A stretch of DNA of 64,000 nt from DATHTK01 sp035463295 (GTDB taxonomy: Bacteria; Actinomycetota; Rubrobacteria; Rubrobacterales; Rubrobacteraceae), in the NCBI GenBank assembly GCA_035463295.1, contig DATHTK010000094.1, positions 24,953 through 88,952 on the forward strand, read 5' to 3'. Shown here piece after piece: positions 1 to 7,831 of the stretch. Under the pieces are notes generated by a model, which saw only the letters and a list, made by a program, of their open reading frames with translations, made no database searches and was not told the origin of the DNA. Made by a program: the position numbers and the translations under genes. Each line of letters begins with the position of its first letter. Positions within the stretch are counted from its first letter, which is position 1.

Positions 1-2
1 AG

Positions 3-179
3 GCCGCCCGCCTGGCTCACGACCTGGCCGCCGACCCTACCACCGCCACTCAGTCTGGGTTCGAGGAGTACGATCGTCACGTTGACGAGGCCGCTGCTTA
101 CCTCCAGCGGTCCAACGAGGCCCTGGATCGTGACTATAAGACCATCGAGGGTTTGCAGGAGGTCAACCCATTGTCGTAG
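3..179 (+). CDS. C-terminal end of an unknown protein (5' truncated by the window)
   Basis: An open frame enters from the left edge and ends at TAG 177-179, giving the last 58 residues of a protein whose start lies outside the window. The visible part is hydrophilic and rich in Ala, Asp and Glu, with an acidic stretch around EEYDRHVDEAA and likely helical structure. There is no membrane segment. I do not recognise the family. It lies about 60 bases upstream of a secreted protein gene on the same strand, so the two may be co-transcribed. Codon use looks coding (GC-rich third positions), which is the main support. Confidence 0.5.
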   Translation, partial: AARLAHDLAADPTTATQSGFEEYDRHVDEAAAYLQRSNEALDRDYKTIEGLQEVNPLS

Positions 180-241
180 CTCGACGCGTGCGCAGCGGGG
201 AATGGCTCGGAAATGTAGGCGAGGGTCGAAAGGAGACGGTG

Positions 242-844
242 GTGTTCAGGCTGAAGTGGATCGCTGGTGTCGTTCCGGGCGCCATGTTGCTGGCGTCTCT
301 AGTTCTCGGTAGTGCCTTGGCTCGGGAAACGGGCGGCGTAGAGCTCCGACTTACGCCGAGCCGCGACTCCGGGGTGAGTGGGGTTGCTACGCTTGTGGAC
401 GTCGAGCGCGGAGTTGAGGTCAAGTTGAGTATGAGGGGCTTGCCAGAAGCTGGCATCGAGCACATAAACCACATCCATGGGGGCGGAGCCTGTGCGGACG
501 ATCGCGCCGGCAGGACCGCGCCAGTGACTATACCCCTCAAGACCGTGGTAGCCAAAGACGACGGCTCGGGTACAGCCACCACTACTATCGAGGACGTGAC
601 GCTGGAGGAGTTGTTCGCCGACGATGAGGAGCGCTTCATACTATTGCACGCCAAGACCCAAAAAGGCCAGGGAGTTCCCCCGGGCATCTCTTGTGCCGAT
701 TTTGTTTCGAGGTCGGGAGAGGGTGGCTTCGAGGCGCTGCCTGCGAGTGGCGGAACCCGCCCCGGGATGCTACTCGCTATCGTGGCATTCTCGGGCCTGG
801 GCGCCATAGCGGGGTTGCTGGCACTGCAGCGACGCCTCACTTAG
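242..844 (+). CDS. Secreted CHRD / Cu-Zn SOD-like protein with a sortase-type C-terminal signal
   Basis: About 200 residues. GTG at 242 is chosen because AAAGGAG (229-235) sits six bases upstream; GTG 239 is an alternative. The N-terminus is a signal peptide (basic FRLK, then a hydrophobic run ending near ALA). The body carries HINHIHGG and a later ILLHA motif, the pattern of CHRD and Cu/Zn superoxide dismutase-like beta-sandwich proteins, but I cannot see the complete metal ligand set needed to claim dismutase activity. The C-terminus reads LPASGG, a hydrophobic segment of about 20 residues, then QRR: the layout of an LPxTG-like wall-sorting signal. So it is probably exported and anchored at the cell surface. 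Function is unproven. Confidence 0.72.
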   Translation: MFRLKWIAGVVPGAMLLASLVLGSALARETGGVELRLTPSRDSGVSGVATLVDVERGVEVKLSMRGLPEAGIEHINHIHGGGACADDRAGRTAPVTIPLKTVVAKDDGSGTATTTIEDVTLEELFADDEERFILLHAKTQKGQGVPPGISCADFVSRSGEGGFEALPASGGTRPGMLLAIVAFSGLGAIAGLLALQRRLT

Positions 845-980
845 CGGTCTCCAGGGGAGGACGCTCATCCGCCACGACTCTACTTGAAGCGGTCTCCGTG
901 ACGGGGATCGCCGCAGCGACTCGCGCCCTTCAGCCGGCCGCAGGCTAACGCCTCAACCGCTGATCGCCGATACTGAGTAC

Positions 981-1673
981 GTGGGCACAGAGCGCCGTCG
1001 CTACACCATAAAGCAGCTCCCCCCGGAGCTCCGCCCGCGCGAGCGCCTGCTCGCCGAGGGACCCGAAGCTCTCTCCAGCGCCGAACTGCTCGGCATACTC
1101 TTTGGCAGCGGCAGCCGCGAGAAGACCGCCGTCGAGCTAGCTAGCGAGGTGATCTCCTCGCACGGAGACCTCTTCGGACTCCATAACGTCTCCGTCCACG
1201 ACCTCCTGGAAATGCACGGCATCGGAGAGGCAAAGGCATGCATAATACTGGCGGCGGTAGAGTTCGGCAAGCGGCTCGGGAGGGTTCGCAACCCTGGACG
1301 CCCCGTGATATCATCCCCGGCGGACGTTGATGGTCTCTTGAGGGGGCGAATCGCCAATCTTGACCGGGAGAACTTCGTCGTTGTGCTCCTGAACACCAAG
1401 AACGAGGTGACAGGATTTCCGACGGTCTCGGTCGGCACGCTTTCGGCGTCGCTCGTCCACCCCAGGGAAGTATTCAAACCGGCCATCCGGGCCAGTGCGG
1501 CGAGCGTCGTATTGGCGCACAACCACCCGAGCGGCAAGGTAGAGCCGAGCCGCGAGGACCGGGAGGTCACGCGGAGGCTGGTGCAGGCGTCCGAGATAGT
1601 CGGCATAGAAGTGCTCGACCACGTGATACTGGGCGACGGGTACTTTAGTATGAAAGAACATGGGATGCTCTAG
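981..1673 (+). CDS. radC: RadC-family JAB/MPN domain protein
   Basis: 230 residues, the normal length for RadC. The N-terminal half contains a helix-hairpin-helix-like segment (LLEMHGIGEAKA, about residues 75-86). The C-terminal half is the JAMM metalloprotease fold with HNHPSG at 180-185 and the downstream Ser190 and Asp193 that complete the zinc site. Despite the old name, a role in DNA repair is not established for the family. Start is GTG 981; no strong ribosome binding site is visible. It lies just upstream of mreB, a common arrangement in bacteria, and is probably transcribed with it. Confidence 0.93.
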   Translation: MGTERRRYTIKQLPPELRPRERLLAEGPEALSSAELLGILFGSGSREKTAVELASEVISSHGDLFGLHNVSVHDLLEMHGIGEAKACIILAAVEFGKRLGRVRNPGRPVISSPADVDGLLRGRIANLDRENFVVVLLNTKNEVTGFPTVSVGTLSASLVHPREVFKPAIRASAASVVLAHNHPSGKVEPSREDREVTRRLVQASEIVGIEVLDHVILGDGYFSMKEHGML

Positions 1674-1721
1674 CCGCGCCGGGCGCTGCGGGAGCCGGAA
1701 ACGTGAGCAGATGGGGCTGGA

Positions 1722-2747
1722 ATGTTTGGACTATTCGGGCGGGACGTAGCGATAGACCTCGGTACGGCGAACACGCTCGTGTTCGTCAAGGGGCAGGGGA
1801 TCGTGCTCTCCGAGCCCTCGGTCGTCGCCATAGACAGCAAGACCGACAAGGTCGTCGCCGTAGGGTCGGCGGCGAAGCGGATGCTCGGGCGCACGCCGGG
1901 CAACATAGTGGCGCTCAGGCCCCTCAAGGACGGCGTCATAGCCGACTTCGAGGTTACGGAGAAGATGCTCGCGTACTTTATCCGCAAGGTCCAGCCGCAG
2001 CGGCGGCTGTTCAGGTCCCTGATCGGCCCCCGGGTCGTCGTGTGCGTCCCCTCGGGCGTGACGGGGGTCGAGCTGCGGGCTGTCAAGGAGGCGACGGAGT
2101 CGGCGGGGGCGCGTCAGGCGTACACGATCGAGGAGCCGCTCGCGGCGGCCATCGGGGCCGGGCTCCCGGTCAACGAGGCGCAGGGGTCCATGATCGTGGA
2201 CGTCGGCGGCGGGACGAGCGAGGTGGCGGTGATCTCTTTAGGCGGGATCGTGACCAAGTCCTCCATCCGCATCGCCGGCGACGACATCGACGATGCGATC
2301 TCCAACTACATCCAGAAGGAGTACAAGCTCGCCATCGGCACTCAGACCGCCGAGCAGCTCAAGATCGAGCTGGGTAGCGCTTTCCGGCTGGAGGAGGAGG
2401 AGTCGGCGGAGATCCGGGGCCGCGACCTCGTCACCGGGCTCCCGAAGACCGTCGTGATAACGAGCGAGGAGATCAGGGAGGCCATCAGCATCCCCGTCGA
2501 GGCGATCATCGCAGCCGTGCGCGACACGCTGGACCGGACCCCCCCGGAGCTCGCCTCTGACATCATGGACCGCGGGATGGTGCTGGCGGGGGGTGGGGCC
2601 CTTCTCCGGCACCTCGACGAGCGCCTCAGGCGCGAGACCGGCATCCCGGTGCACGTCGCCGACGACGCCCTTATGTGCGTCGCCTTTGGCAGTGGTCGCT
2701 CTCTCGAGGAGATCGACTACTACCGCAGCGCGCTCTCATCGGCCTAA
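1722..2747 (+). CDS. mreB: Rod shape-determining actin homologue MreB
   Basis: 341 residues, the usual MreB length. Actin-type ATP-binding motifs are present: phosphate-1 DLGTANTLV near the start, phosphate-2 VDVGGGTSEVAV near residue 160, and the adenosine motif LAGGGALLRHLD near 290. MreB forms membrane-associated filaments that guide lateral peptidoglycan synthesis. It is followed at 15 bases by mreC and then mreD, so this is a complete mre operon. Start ATG 1722. Many well-studied actinobacteria grow at the pole and lack MreB, so its presence supports a deep-branching actinobacterium. Confidence 0.97.
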   Translation: MFGLFGRDVAIDLGTANTLVFVKGQGIVLSEPSVVAIDSKTDKVVAVGSAAKRMLGRTPGNIVALRPLKDGVIADFEVTEKMLAYFIRKVQPQRRLFRSLIGPRVVVCVPSGVTGVELRAVKEATESAGARQAYTIEEPLAAAIGAGLPVNEAQGSMIVDVGGGTSEVAVISLGGIVTKSSIRIAGDDIDDAISNYIQKEYKLAIGTQTAEQLKIELGSAFRLEEEESAEIRGRDLVTGLPKTVVITSEEIREAISIPVEAIIAAVRDTLDRTPPELASDIMDRGMVLAGGGALLRHLDERLRRETGIPVHVADDALMCVAFGSGRSLEEIDYYRSALSSA

Positions 2748-2762
2748 CGGAGGTCACGGATC

Positions 2763-3659
2763 TTGGGTCGGAGGAAGTCCAGCGCAGCCGGCGGCCTCGC
2801 GGCCCTCTTTGTCCTTTGCGTGAGCAGCCTCGTGCTCTTCACGGTCTACGTCAAGGAGGGCGACTCGGGGCCGTTGCACACGGTTCAGCTGGGGGCGGCC
2901 GAGGTCCTGAGGCCGGTCCGGGGCGTGGTCGCGGCCGCGGCAACACCCTTCGAGGAGACGCGCAACAGGGTCGAGAGCGCTTTCGACACCCGCGAGGAGG
3001 AGAAGCTGCGGCAGAGGGTCCAGGAGACCGAAGAGCTCGCGGCTCAGGCCTCGCGCTTGGAGCGGGAGAACGCGCGCTTGCGCAAGCTCCTCAATGGAGA
3101 GCGCATCGTCTACGAGTACGGACCGCTGGCCCGGGTGGTAGCGCCGGTAGGCGACCAATTCACCGACCGGGTCATGATCAACGTCGGCACCGAGGACGGG
3201 ATAGAGCCGCAGCAGCCGGTGGTCGTCGGGGAGAATACCCTCGTCGGGCGCACGACAGAGGTCTCCAGGAATACGGCCGAGGTCATGCTCCTCACCGACC
3301 AGCTCTTCCACGCGGGGGTCAGAATCATACCGCCCGCCGAGTTCGACCCGGCCTCGGGGCAGGTGAGCCCGGCGGTCACCGCCGAGAACGTCTCCTACGG
3401 CGAGGGGCTCGTGGGCAATAATCTCGAAGGTTACTTCGGCGTCGAGTACGTGGATCTCTCCGACCGCGCCGAGAAGGGCGACTACGTCGTCACCAGCGGG
3501 CGGGCGGGCGGTCGCGAGCTGCTCTTCCCGCCGGGCCTGCTGGTCGGGAGGGTGGAGTCGGTGAGCTCCCAGGACATAGAGCAGTTCAAGAAGATCGTCG
3601 TGGAGCCGGCGGCGAACCCGGACGACCTCGAAGAGGTGCGGGTGATCGTCGATTGGTAG
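2763..3659 (+). CDS. mreC: Rod shape-determining protein MreC
   Basis: 298 residues. One N-terminal transmembrane helix (about residues 11-30, ALFVLCVSSLVLFTVYV) is followed by a coiled coil (about 65-105, rich in Arg, Glu and Leu) and the beta-rich periplasmic MreC core ending with the typical VESVSSQDIEQFKKIVVEP region. MreC links MreB filaments to the wall synthesis enzymes. TTG 2763 is used because GGAGG lies about eight bases upstream. It sits between mreB and mreD as expected. Confidence 0.95.
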   Translation: MGRRKSSAAGGLAALFVLCVSSLVLFTVYVKEGDSGPLHTVQLGAAEVLRPVRGVVAAAATPFEETRNRVESAFDTREEEKLRQRVQETEELAAQASRLERENARLRKLLNGERIVYEYGPLARVVAPVGDQFTDRVMINVGTEDGIEPQQPVVVGENTLVGRTTEVSRNTAEVMLLTDQLFHAGVRIIPPAEFDPASGQVSPAVTAENVSYGEGLVGNNLEGYFGVEYVDLSDRAEKGDYVVTSGRAGGRELLFPPGLLVGRVESVSSQDIEQFKKIVVEPAANPDDLEEVRVIVDW

Positions 3660-3692
3660 CGCGTCGCCTGCGCGAGCCCGGAGGCTAGCCCG

Positions 3693-4211
3693 GTGGAGCA
3701 AACGTCCGTGGTGCGCGCCGCCCTCATCGTCGCTGCCGCAGCGCTCGTCGACGCGGTGCTGGTCCCGTACCTGACGTTCGGTTGGATCTCACCGAACCTC
3801 ACCCTCTTGGCGATCGTCTTCGCCGTCGCCCCGCTGCGGGACTTGCAGGCGGTGCTGATCGGGTTTTTCGGGGGGATACTCCTCGACGCGCTGGGCGGCG
3901 GGCTCTTCGGCGCCGGCGCCCTGGGGGGGCTCGTCGCGGGCACGCTCGCAATCCGCCTCGCTTCTTCCGTGCGGCACAAGGGGACCGAGAAATTCGTGCT
4001 GGCTCAGGTCGTTGCGCTCTCGGTCGCGGCTTACGACCTGATCCAGCTCGCCGCGGTCCGGCTGGCCGGCCTCGCCGGGCCCCCCCTCGGCCAGTACATC
4101 ATCGCGGGCGCCCTCCCCGACGCGCTGCTGAACGCCCTGCTGGCCTACGCCGTGGGCGCACCTCTGCTCCGCATTACACGCCCCAAACCTCGAGCGTGGG
4201 ACGGGGCGTGA
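3693..4211 (+). CDS. mreD: Rod shape-determining membrane protein MreD
   Basis: 172 residues, almost entirely hydrophobic with five or so predicted transmembrane helices, the normal MreD pattern. Segments such as GWISPNLTLLAIVFAVAP and the glycine-rich FFGGILLDALGGGLFGAGAL are typical. Start GTG 3693, with GGAGG-like sequence about ten bases upstream. MreD works with MreC in the elongation complex. In many bacteria mreD is followed by the genes for PBP2 and RodA; here the next gene is rplU, so those partners must be encoded elsewhere. Confidence 0.92.
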   Translation: MEQTSVVRAALIVAAAALVDAVLVPYLTFGWISPNLTLLAIVFAVAPLRDLQAVLIGFFGGILLDALGGGLFGAGALGGLVAGTLAIRLASSVRHKGTEKFVLAQVVALSVAAYDLIQLAAVRLAGLAGPPLGQYIIAGALPDALLNALLAYAVGAPLLRITRPKPRAWDGA

Positions 4212-4320
4212 GGGACCTTGGGAGCGCTGGTCGATCCCGGGCCGGGCGGTTATACTGTTGCTCTGTAGAGCACGATCTGTACGCTCGTCGAGGTTTGCGA
4301 AGTATCGGGAGTCTGATTTT

Positions 4321-4620
4321 ATGTTTGCGGTCGTAAGTAGTGGTGGAAAACAGTATCGCGTCACGGAGGGCCAAGAGATCGTCGTCGACCGCCTGAAGGG
4401 CGAGGTAGGCGCTGCGGTCGAGCTGCCCGCCGCGTTCGTCGCCGATGGAGAGGGTTTCGACCTCGGTGGGCGAACCGCTCGCGCGGAGATCCTCGAGCAC
4501 CTGCGGGGCGAGAAGATCCACATCTACAAGTACAAGGCGAAGAAAGACTACAGGAAGAAGACCGGGCATCGGCAGGAGCTGACCCGGATAAGGGTTCTGG
4601 AGGTATCTGATGGCTCATAA
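4321..4620 (+). CDS. rplU: 50S ribosomal protein L21
   Basis: 99 residues, full length for L21. ATG 4321 starts the conserved MFAVVSSGGKQYRV, so upstream in-frame starts are rejected. The C-terminal basic part (YKYKAKKDYRKKTGHRQ) binds 23S rRNA. A TATACT element at 4251-4256 may be the -10 of a promoter for the rplU-rpmA-obg operon, but no good -35 is seen at the right distance. The 3' end overlaps rpmA by 11 bases. Confidence 0.97.
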   Translation: MFAVVSSGGKQYRVTEGQEIVVDRLKGEVGAAVELPAAFVADGEGFDLGGRTARAEILEHLRGEKIHIYKYKAKKDYRKKTGHRQELTRIRVLEVSDGS

Positions 4621-4885
4621 GAAAGGTGGCGGCTCGTCGCGCAACGGCCGCGACTCGGAGGGGAAACGGCTCGGCGTCAAGGCCTACGGCGGCGAGCGGG
4701 TGACCGCCGGCAGCATCATCGTGCGCCAGCGCGGCTCGAAGGTCCACCCTGGGCGTAACGTCGGGAAGGGCTCCGACGACACCCTCTACGCCAAGATCGG
4801 CGGCGTCGTGAGCTTCAACCGCTCGCGCGGCAAGAGCGTCGTGAGCGTGCTCGACGCCTCTCTGCTCGAGGAGGCCACGGCCTGA
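4610..4885 (+). CDS. rpmA: 50S ribosomal protein L27
   Basis: 91 residues. Starts MAHKKGGGSSRNGRDSEGK, the mature-like N-terminus that reaches the peptidyl transferase centre; there is no cleavable N-terminal extension of the Firmicutes type. The conserved RQRGSKVHPGRNVG segment is present. ATG 4610 overlaps the end of rplU, which implies translational coupling. rplU-rpmA-obg is a classic gene order. Confidence 0.97.
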   Translation: MAHKKGGGSSRNGRDSEGKRLGVKAYGGERVTAGSIIVRQRGSKVHPGRNVGKGSDDTLYAKIGGVVSFNRSRGKSVVSVLDASLLEEATA

Positions 4886-4916
4886 GAGCTGGACGTCCCG
4901 GGGGGCTCTAGCCCCG

Positions 4917-6158
4917 TTGCAGTTCGTAGATGAAGCCCGTTTCGTCGTTCGCGCCGGGCGCGGCGGCGACGGCAGCGTCTCATTCAACCGCGAGAAGTAC
5001 AGGCCGCGCGGCGGCCCCGACGGCGGGCGCGGTGGCGACGGCGGTTCCGTGACCCTGCGCGCCACCGAGGACCTCTCCACCCTGGAGCCCTACGCCCGCC
5101 GCAAGCTGGCGAAGGCCGGCCGCGGAGGGCACGGGTCCGGCAACAACCGCGCCGGGGAGCGCGGGGAGGACGTCGTCCTCGACGTCCCGGTGGGCTCCCA
5201 GGTCTACGATGAGTACGGCCTGCTCGCCGACCTCTCGGAGCCGGGGGAGACAGTCGTCGTCGCCCGCGGCGGCGAAGGGGGGCGGGGCAACGCCTCCTTC
5301 GCCACCTCGACCCGGCAGGCCCCCGCCTTCCGGGAGCGGGGCCTGCCGGGGGAGGAGAAGGAGATCCGGCTCGAGCTCAGGGTGCTCTCCGATGTGGGGC
5401 TAGTCGGTCTACCGAACGCCGGCAAGTCCTCGCTGCTCCGCTCTTTGAGCGCCGCCCGACCGCGGGTCGGGGACTACCCGTTCACCACGCTCGCCCCGCA
5501 GCTCGGGGTCGTCGACGAGAAGGAGTACCGCGCCCCCTTCGTGGTCGCGGACATCCCTGGCCTCATCTCCGGAGCCAGTGCGGGCCGAGGTCTCGGCAAC
5601 CGTTTCCTGAGGCACGTCGCACGGGCTCGCCTGCTCGCCCTCGTTCTGGATGCGAGCGAGGACCCTGAAGGCGCGGAGGGCATCCTGCGGGCCGAGCTCC
5701 ACGCCGCCGGGCTCTCGAGGAAGCCGATGATAGTCGTGCTCAACAAGGCAGACCTCCTCGACGAGGAGCTCCGAGCCTACCTGCGCGAGGCGTTCGCAGG
5801 GGCGATCCAGGTCTCCGCCAGGTCAGGCGAGGGCGTACCCGAGCTGCGCGACCTCTTCGAAGAGAGGCTGCGCGCTCTCGGTGAGAAGGGGGCCGACGAC
5901 GGCGCGAGGGCTCGGGCGCACCGCGTCTTCCGGCCCGGATGGAAGGGGCTGCGGGTGGAGCGGGCGAACGGCGCCTACGTCGTCTCGGGGGAGGACGTCG
6001 AGCGGCTCGCTCTGCGCACCGACTGGGAGAACGAGGAGGGCGTAGAGCGTTTCCAGCGCGAACTCGAGGAAAAGGGCGTGCTCAAGGCGCTCCGGCGCGC
6101 CGGAGCGGGGCCGGGCGACGAGGTCAGGATCGGCGAGACGGCGTTCGATTTCCGATGA
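4917..6158 (+). CDS. obg: Obg GTPase (ribosome assembly / stress)
   Basis: 413 residues with three domains in order: the glycine-rich Obg fold (1-158, FVVRAGRGGDGSVSFNREK at the start), the GTPase domain (G1 GLPNAGKSSLL near 164, G3 DIPGLI near 212, G4 NKAD near 277) and a C-terminal OCT domain (VFRPGWKGLRVERANGAYVV onward). Obg binds the 50S subunit late in assembly and senses GTP/ppGpp. Start is TTG 4917. The stop overlaps the nadD start (ATGA at 6155). Confidence 0.97.
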   Translation: MQFVDEARFVVRAGRGGDGSVSFNREKYRPRGGPDGGRGGDGGSVTLRATEDLSTLEPYARRKLAKAGRGGHGSGNNRAGERGEDVVLDVPVGSQVYDEYGLLADLSEPGETVVVARGGEGGRGNASFATSTRQAPAFRERGLPGEEKEIRLELRVLSDVGLVGLPNAGKSSLLRSLSAARPRVGDYPFTTLAPQLGVVDEKEYRAPFVVADIPGLISGASAGRGLGNRFLRHVARARLLALVLDASEDPEGAEGILRAELHAAGLSRKPMIVVLNKADLLDEELRAYLREAFAGAIQVSARSGEGVPELRDLFEERLRALGEKGADDGARARAHRVFRPGWKGLRVERANGAYVVSGEDVERLALRTDWENEEGVERFQRELEEKGVLKALRRAGAGPGDEVRIGETAFDFR

Positions 6159-6799
6159 GGGCGGGCATCTTCGGCGGCACCTTCGACCCCGTTCACCTGG
6201 GGCATATGATCATCGCCGAGCAGGTCATGGACGAACTCAAGCTCTCCCGCGTCATCTTCGTGCCGGGCGGCATCCCGCCGCACAAGGAGGCCTCGAGCGT
6301 TAGGGCGAACGCCGAGGACCGCTACGATATGGTGGAGGCCGCGGTGACCGGCAACGACCGCTTCTCCGTGGACCGGGTCGAGGTAGACGCCGGACGTCCC
6401 ATGCACAGCGTGGATACCGTCCGTATCCTTGCGGAGCGCTCCCCGCAGACCGACTGGTACTTCATAACCGGGGCGGATGAGGTCTCGAACCTGCTCGCGT
6501 GGAAGGAGCCGGACCGCCTTCTCGACCAGGTCGGCATGGTCGCCGCAACGCGGCCCGGCTACGACCTCAGCAGGCTCGGCCACCTAGAGGCGGGCCTCAG
6601 GAACTTCGACCGGATCTTCCCGGTCGAGTGCACGCGGGTGGATATATCCGCGACCGGCATCCGGCGCCGGATGTTGCAGGGAAAGAGCATCAGGTACCTC
6701 GTACCCGAAGGGGTCTACGAGATCATCGAGCAGAGGGGGTTGTACAGTGCAGACGAGAGACGACCGGAAGGAGGACGCTTGAGGGAGGAGACCTCGTGA
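6155..6799 (+). CDS. nadD: Nicotinate-nucleotide adenylyltransferase
   Basis: 214 residues. Carries the nucleotidyltransferase motif GGTFDPVHLGH near residue 7 and the second signature ISATGIRRR near 168. It converts nicotinate mononucleotide and ATP to deamido-NAD in NAD biosynthesis. ATG 6155 is fixed by the four-base ATGA overlap with obg and by the conserved MRAGIFGGTFD start. The C-terminal 12 residues after YSADERR are variable. The gene ends in a GTGA overlap with rsfS. Confidence 0.95.
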   Translation: MRAGIFGGTFDPVHLGHMIIAEQVMDELKLSRVIFVPGGIPPHKEASSVRANAEDRYDMVEAAVTGNDRFSVDRVEVDAGRPMHSVDTVRILAERSPQTDWYFITGADEVSNLLAWKEPDRLLDQVGMVAATRPGYDLSRLGHLEAGLRNFDRIFPVECTRVDISATGIRRRMLQGKSIRYLVPEGVYEIIEQRGLYSADERRPEGGRLREETS

Positions 6800-7188
6800 A
6801 CCGTGAGGAGCCCGCCACTCGCCCGGAGAGCCTCGGTACCGAGGCGTTGACCCGCGAGATGGCCGTCACTGCGGCCCGGGCGGCGAGCGAGATGTTCGCC
6901 AGAGACGTGACCATTATAGACCTCAGGGAGCTCGTCTCCTACACGGACTACTTCGTGGTCGCCAGCGCCGAGACCGAGCGCCAGACAAAGCGTATCGCCG
7001 AGGACGTGATAGAGAAGATGATCGAGACCGGCCACCGCCCGCGCACCAAGCGTGTCGACGAGGGGACGGCCTGGATCAGCCTCGACTTCATGGACGTCGT
7101 CGTCCACGTCTTTACCGACGAGGCCCGCGACTTCTACCGCCTGGAGTCCCTCTGGCGCAGCGCCCCCCAGGAACACTGGGAGGGATAG
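6796..7188 (+). CDS. rsfS: Ribosome silencing factor RsfS (YbeB/Iojap)
   Basis: 130 residues. The conserved core VTIIDLRELVSYTDYFVVAS is followed by WISLDFMDVVVHVFT and the terminal ARDFYRLESLW, all diagnostic of the family. RsfS binds L14 on the 50S subunit and blocks subunit joining in starvation. GTG 6796 overlaps the nadD stop (GTGA) and has GGGAGGAG just upstream. This is the last gene of the rplU-rsfS operon; a separate tRNA promoter follows. Confidence 0.95.
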   Translation: MNREEPATRPESLGTEALTREMAVTAARAASEMFARDVTIIDLRELVSYTDYFVVASAETERQTKRIAEDVIEKMIETGHRPRTKRVDEGTAWISLDFMDVVVHVFTDEARDFYRLESLWRSAPQEHWEG

Positions 7189-7219
7189 CCGCCCAACCGC
7201 CGGAGACTCCACGCTCGCG

Positions 7220-7248
7220 TTGACACCCCCGGGCGGGGCACATATACT
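7220..7248 (+). promoter_or_regulatory. Vegetative sigma-70-type promoter of tRNA-Ala
   Basis: TTGACA (7220-7225), a 17-base spacer, and TATACT (7243-7248). Both boxes are at or near consensus and the tRNA begins 16 bases after the -10 box. This is the best promoter match in the window. Confidence 0.85.
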
Positions 7249-7263
7249 CAGACGGTCCTTATC

Positions 7264-7336
7264 GGGGCCGTAGCTCAGCTGGGAGAGCGCCACGCTGGCA
7301 GCGTGGAGGTCACGGGTTCGATCCCCGTCGGCTCCA
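7264..7336 (+). tRNA. tRNA-Ala (anticodon GGC)
   Basis: A complete 73-base cloverleaf. Acceptor GGGGCCG pairs with CGGCTCC (one G-T pair), D arm GCTC/GAGC, anticodon stem CCACG/CGTGG around loop CTGGCAG (anticodon GGC), T arm ACGGG/CCCGT with TTCGATC. The discriminator base is A (7336). The 3' CCA is not encoded and must be added by the CCA enzyme. It has its own promoter. Confidence 0.96.
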
Positions 7337-7371
7337 CTCAGTACGGCAGGCCATCTCCTCGCCCCCTTATC

Positions 7372-7394
7372 GCGGCTAAAGCCGCTTCTCATCC
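7372..7394 (+). terminator. Weak hairpin after tRNA-Ala, possible terminator
   Basis: GCGGC (7372-7376), loop TAAA, GCCGC (7381-7385), followed by the T/C-rich TTCTCATCCC. The stem is short and the T tract is poor, so termination here is only a suggestion supported by its position between a tRNA and comEA. Confidence 0.35.
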
Positions 7395-7414
7395 CTTCCG
7401 ATAACGCCCCTACG

Positions 7415-7831
7415 GTGAAGAGAGACGCTTTCGAGACGGCGACCCGCCGTGCCCCGTACGCTTCCCAGGGGCCCCTCCCGGGAGCGCTATCGCGCAACCG
7501 GCCGCAGATAGTAGTCGCAATGCTAGTCGTCGCCGTGCTCCTCGGTGGCGCCTTCTACGCCGCGCGCCTCTCCGAGGGTGCCCCGAGAGTCGTCTACAGC
7601 GCCTCGCTCGAGGAGGCCGAGACGGACTCCCAGGACTCGCTGCAGGTGAACATAAACACCGCAGACGCCGAAGAGCTCGACGAGCTGCCGCAGGTCGGCC
7701 CCGCGACCGCCGAGGCAATCGTCGAGCACCGCAGCGCGAAGGGCCTCTTTCGCTCCGTCGAAGAGCTCGAAGAGGTCTCCGGCATCGGGCCGTCCACCAT
7801 CGAGGAGATAAAGCCGTTTGCCACCGTATGA
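7415..7831 (+). CDS. comEA: ComEA-type DNA receptor, short form
   Basis: 138 residues: an N-terminal membrane anchor (about residues 32-50, IVVAMLVVAVLLGGAFYAA), a linker, and a C-terminal pair of helix-hairpin-helix motifs (VNINTADAEELDELPQVGPA and VEELEEVSGIGPSTIEEI). ComEA binds incoming double-stranded DNA at the outer face of the membrane during transformation. The SLBB domain found in Bacillus-type ComEA is absent. Start GTG 7415. It overlaps the next gene, comEC, by 14 bases, which matches the usual comEA-comEC pair. Confidence 0.9.
   Translation: MKRDAFETATRRAPYASQGPLPGALSRNRPQIVVAMLVVAVLLGGAFYAARLSEGAPRVVYSASLEEAETDSQDSLQVNINTADAEELDELPQVGPATAEAIVEHRSAKGLFRSVEELEEVSGIGPSTIEEIKPFATV

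Noticed and set aside
6715..7497. Reverse-strand 260-residue frame containing GDRTRDLHAASVALSQLSYG
   Set aside because: It crosses tRNA-Ala in antisense and otherwise mirrors rsfS and comEA.
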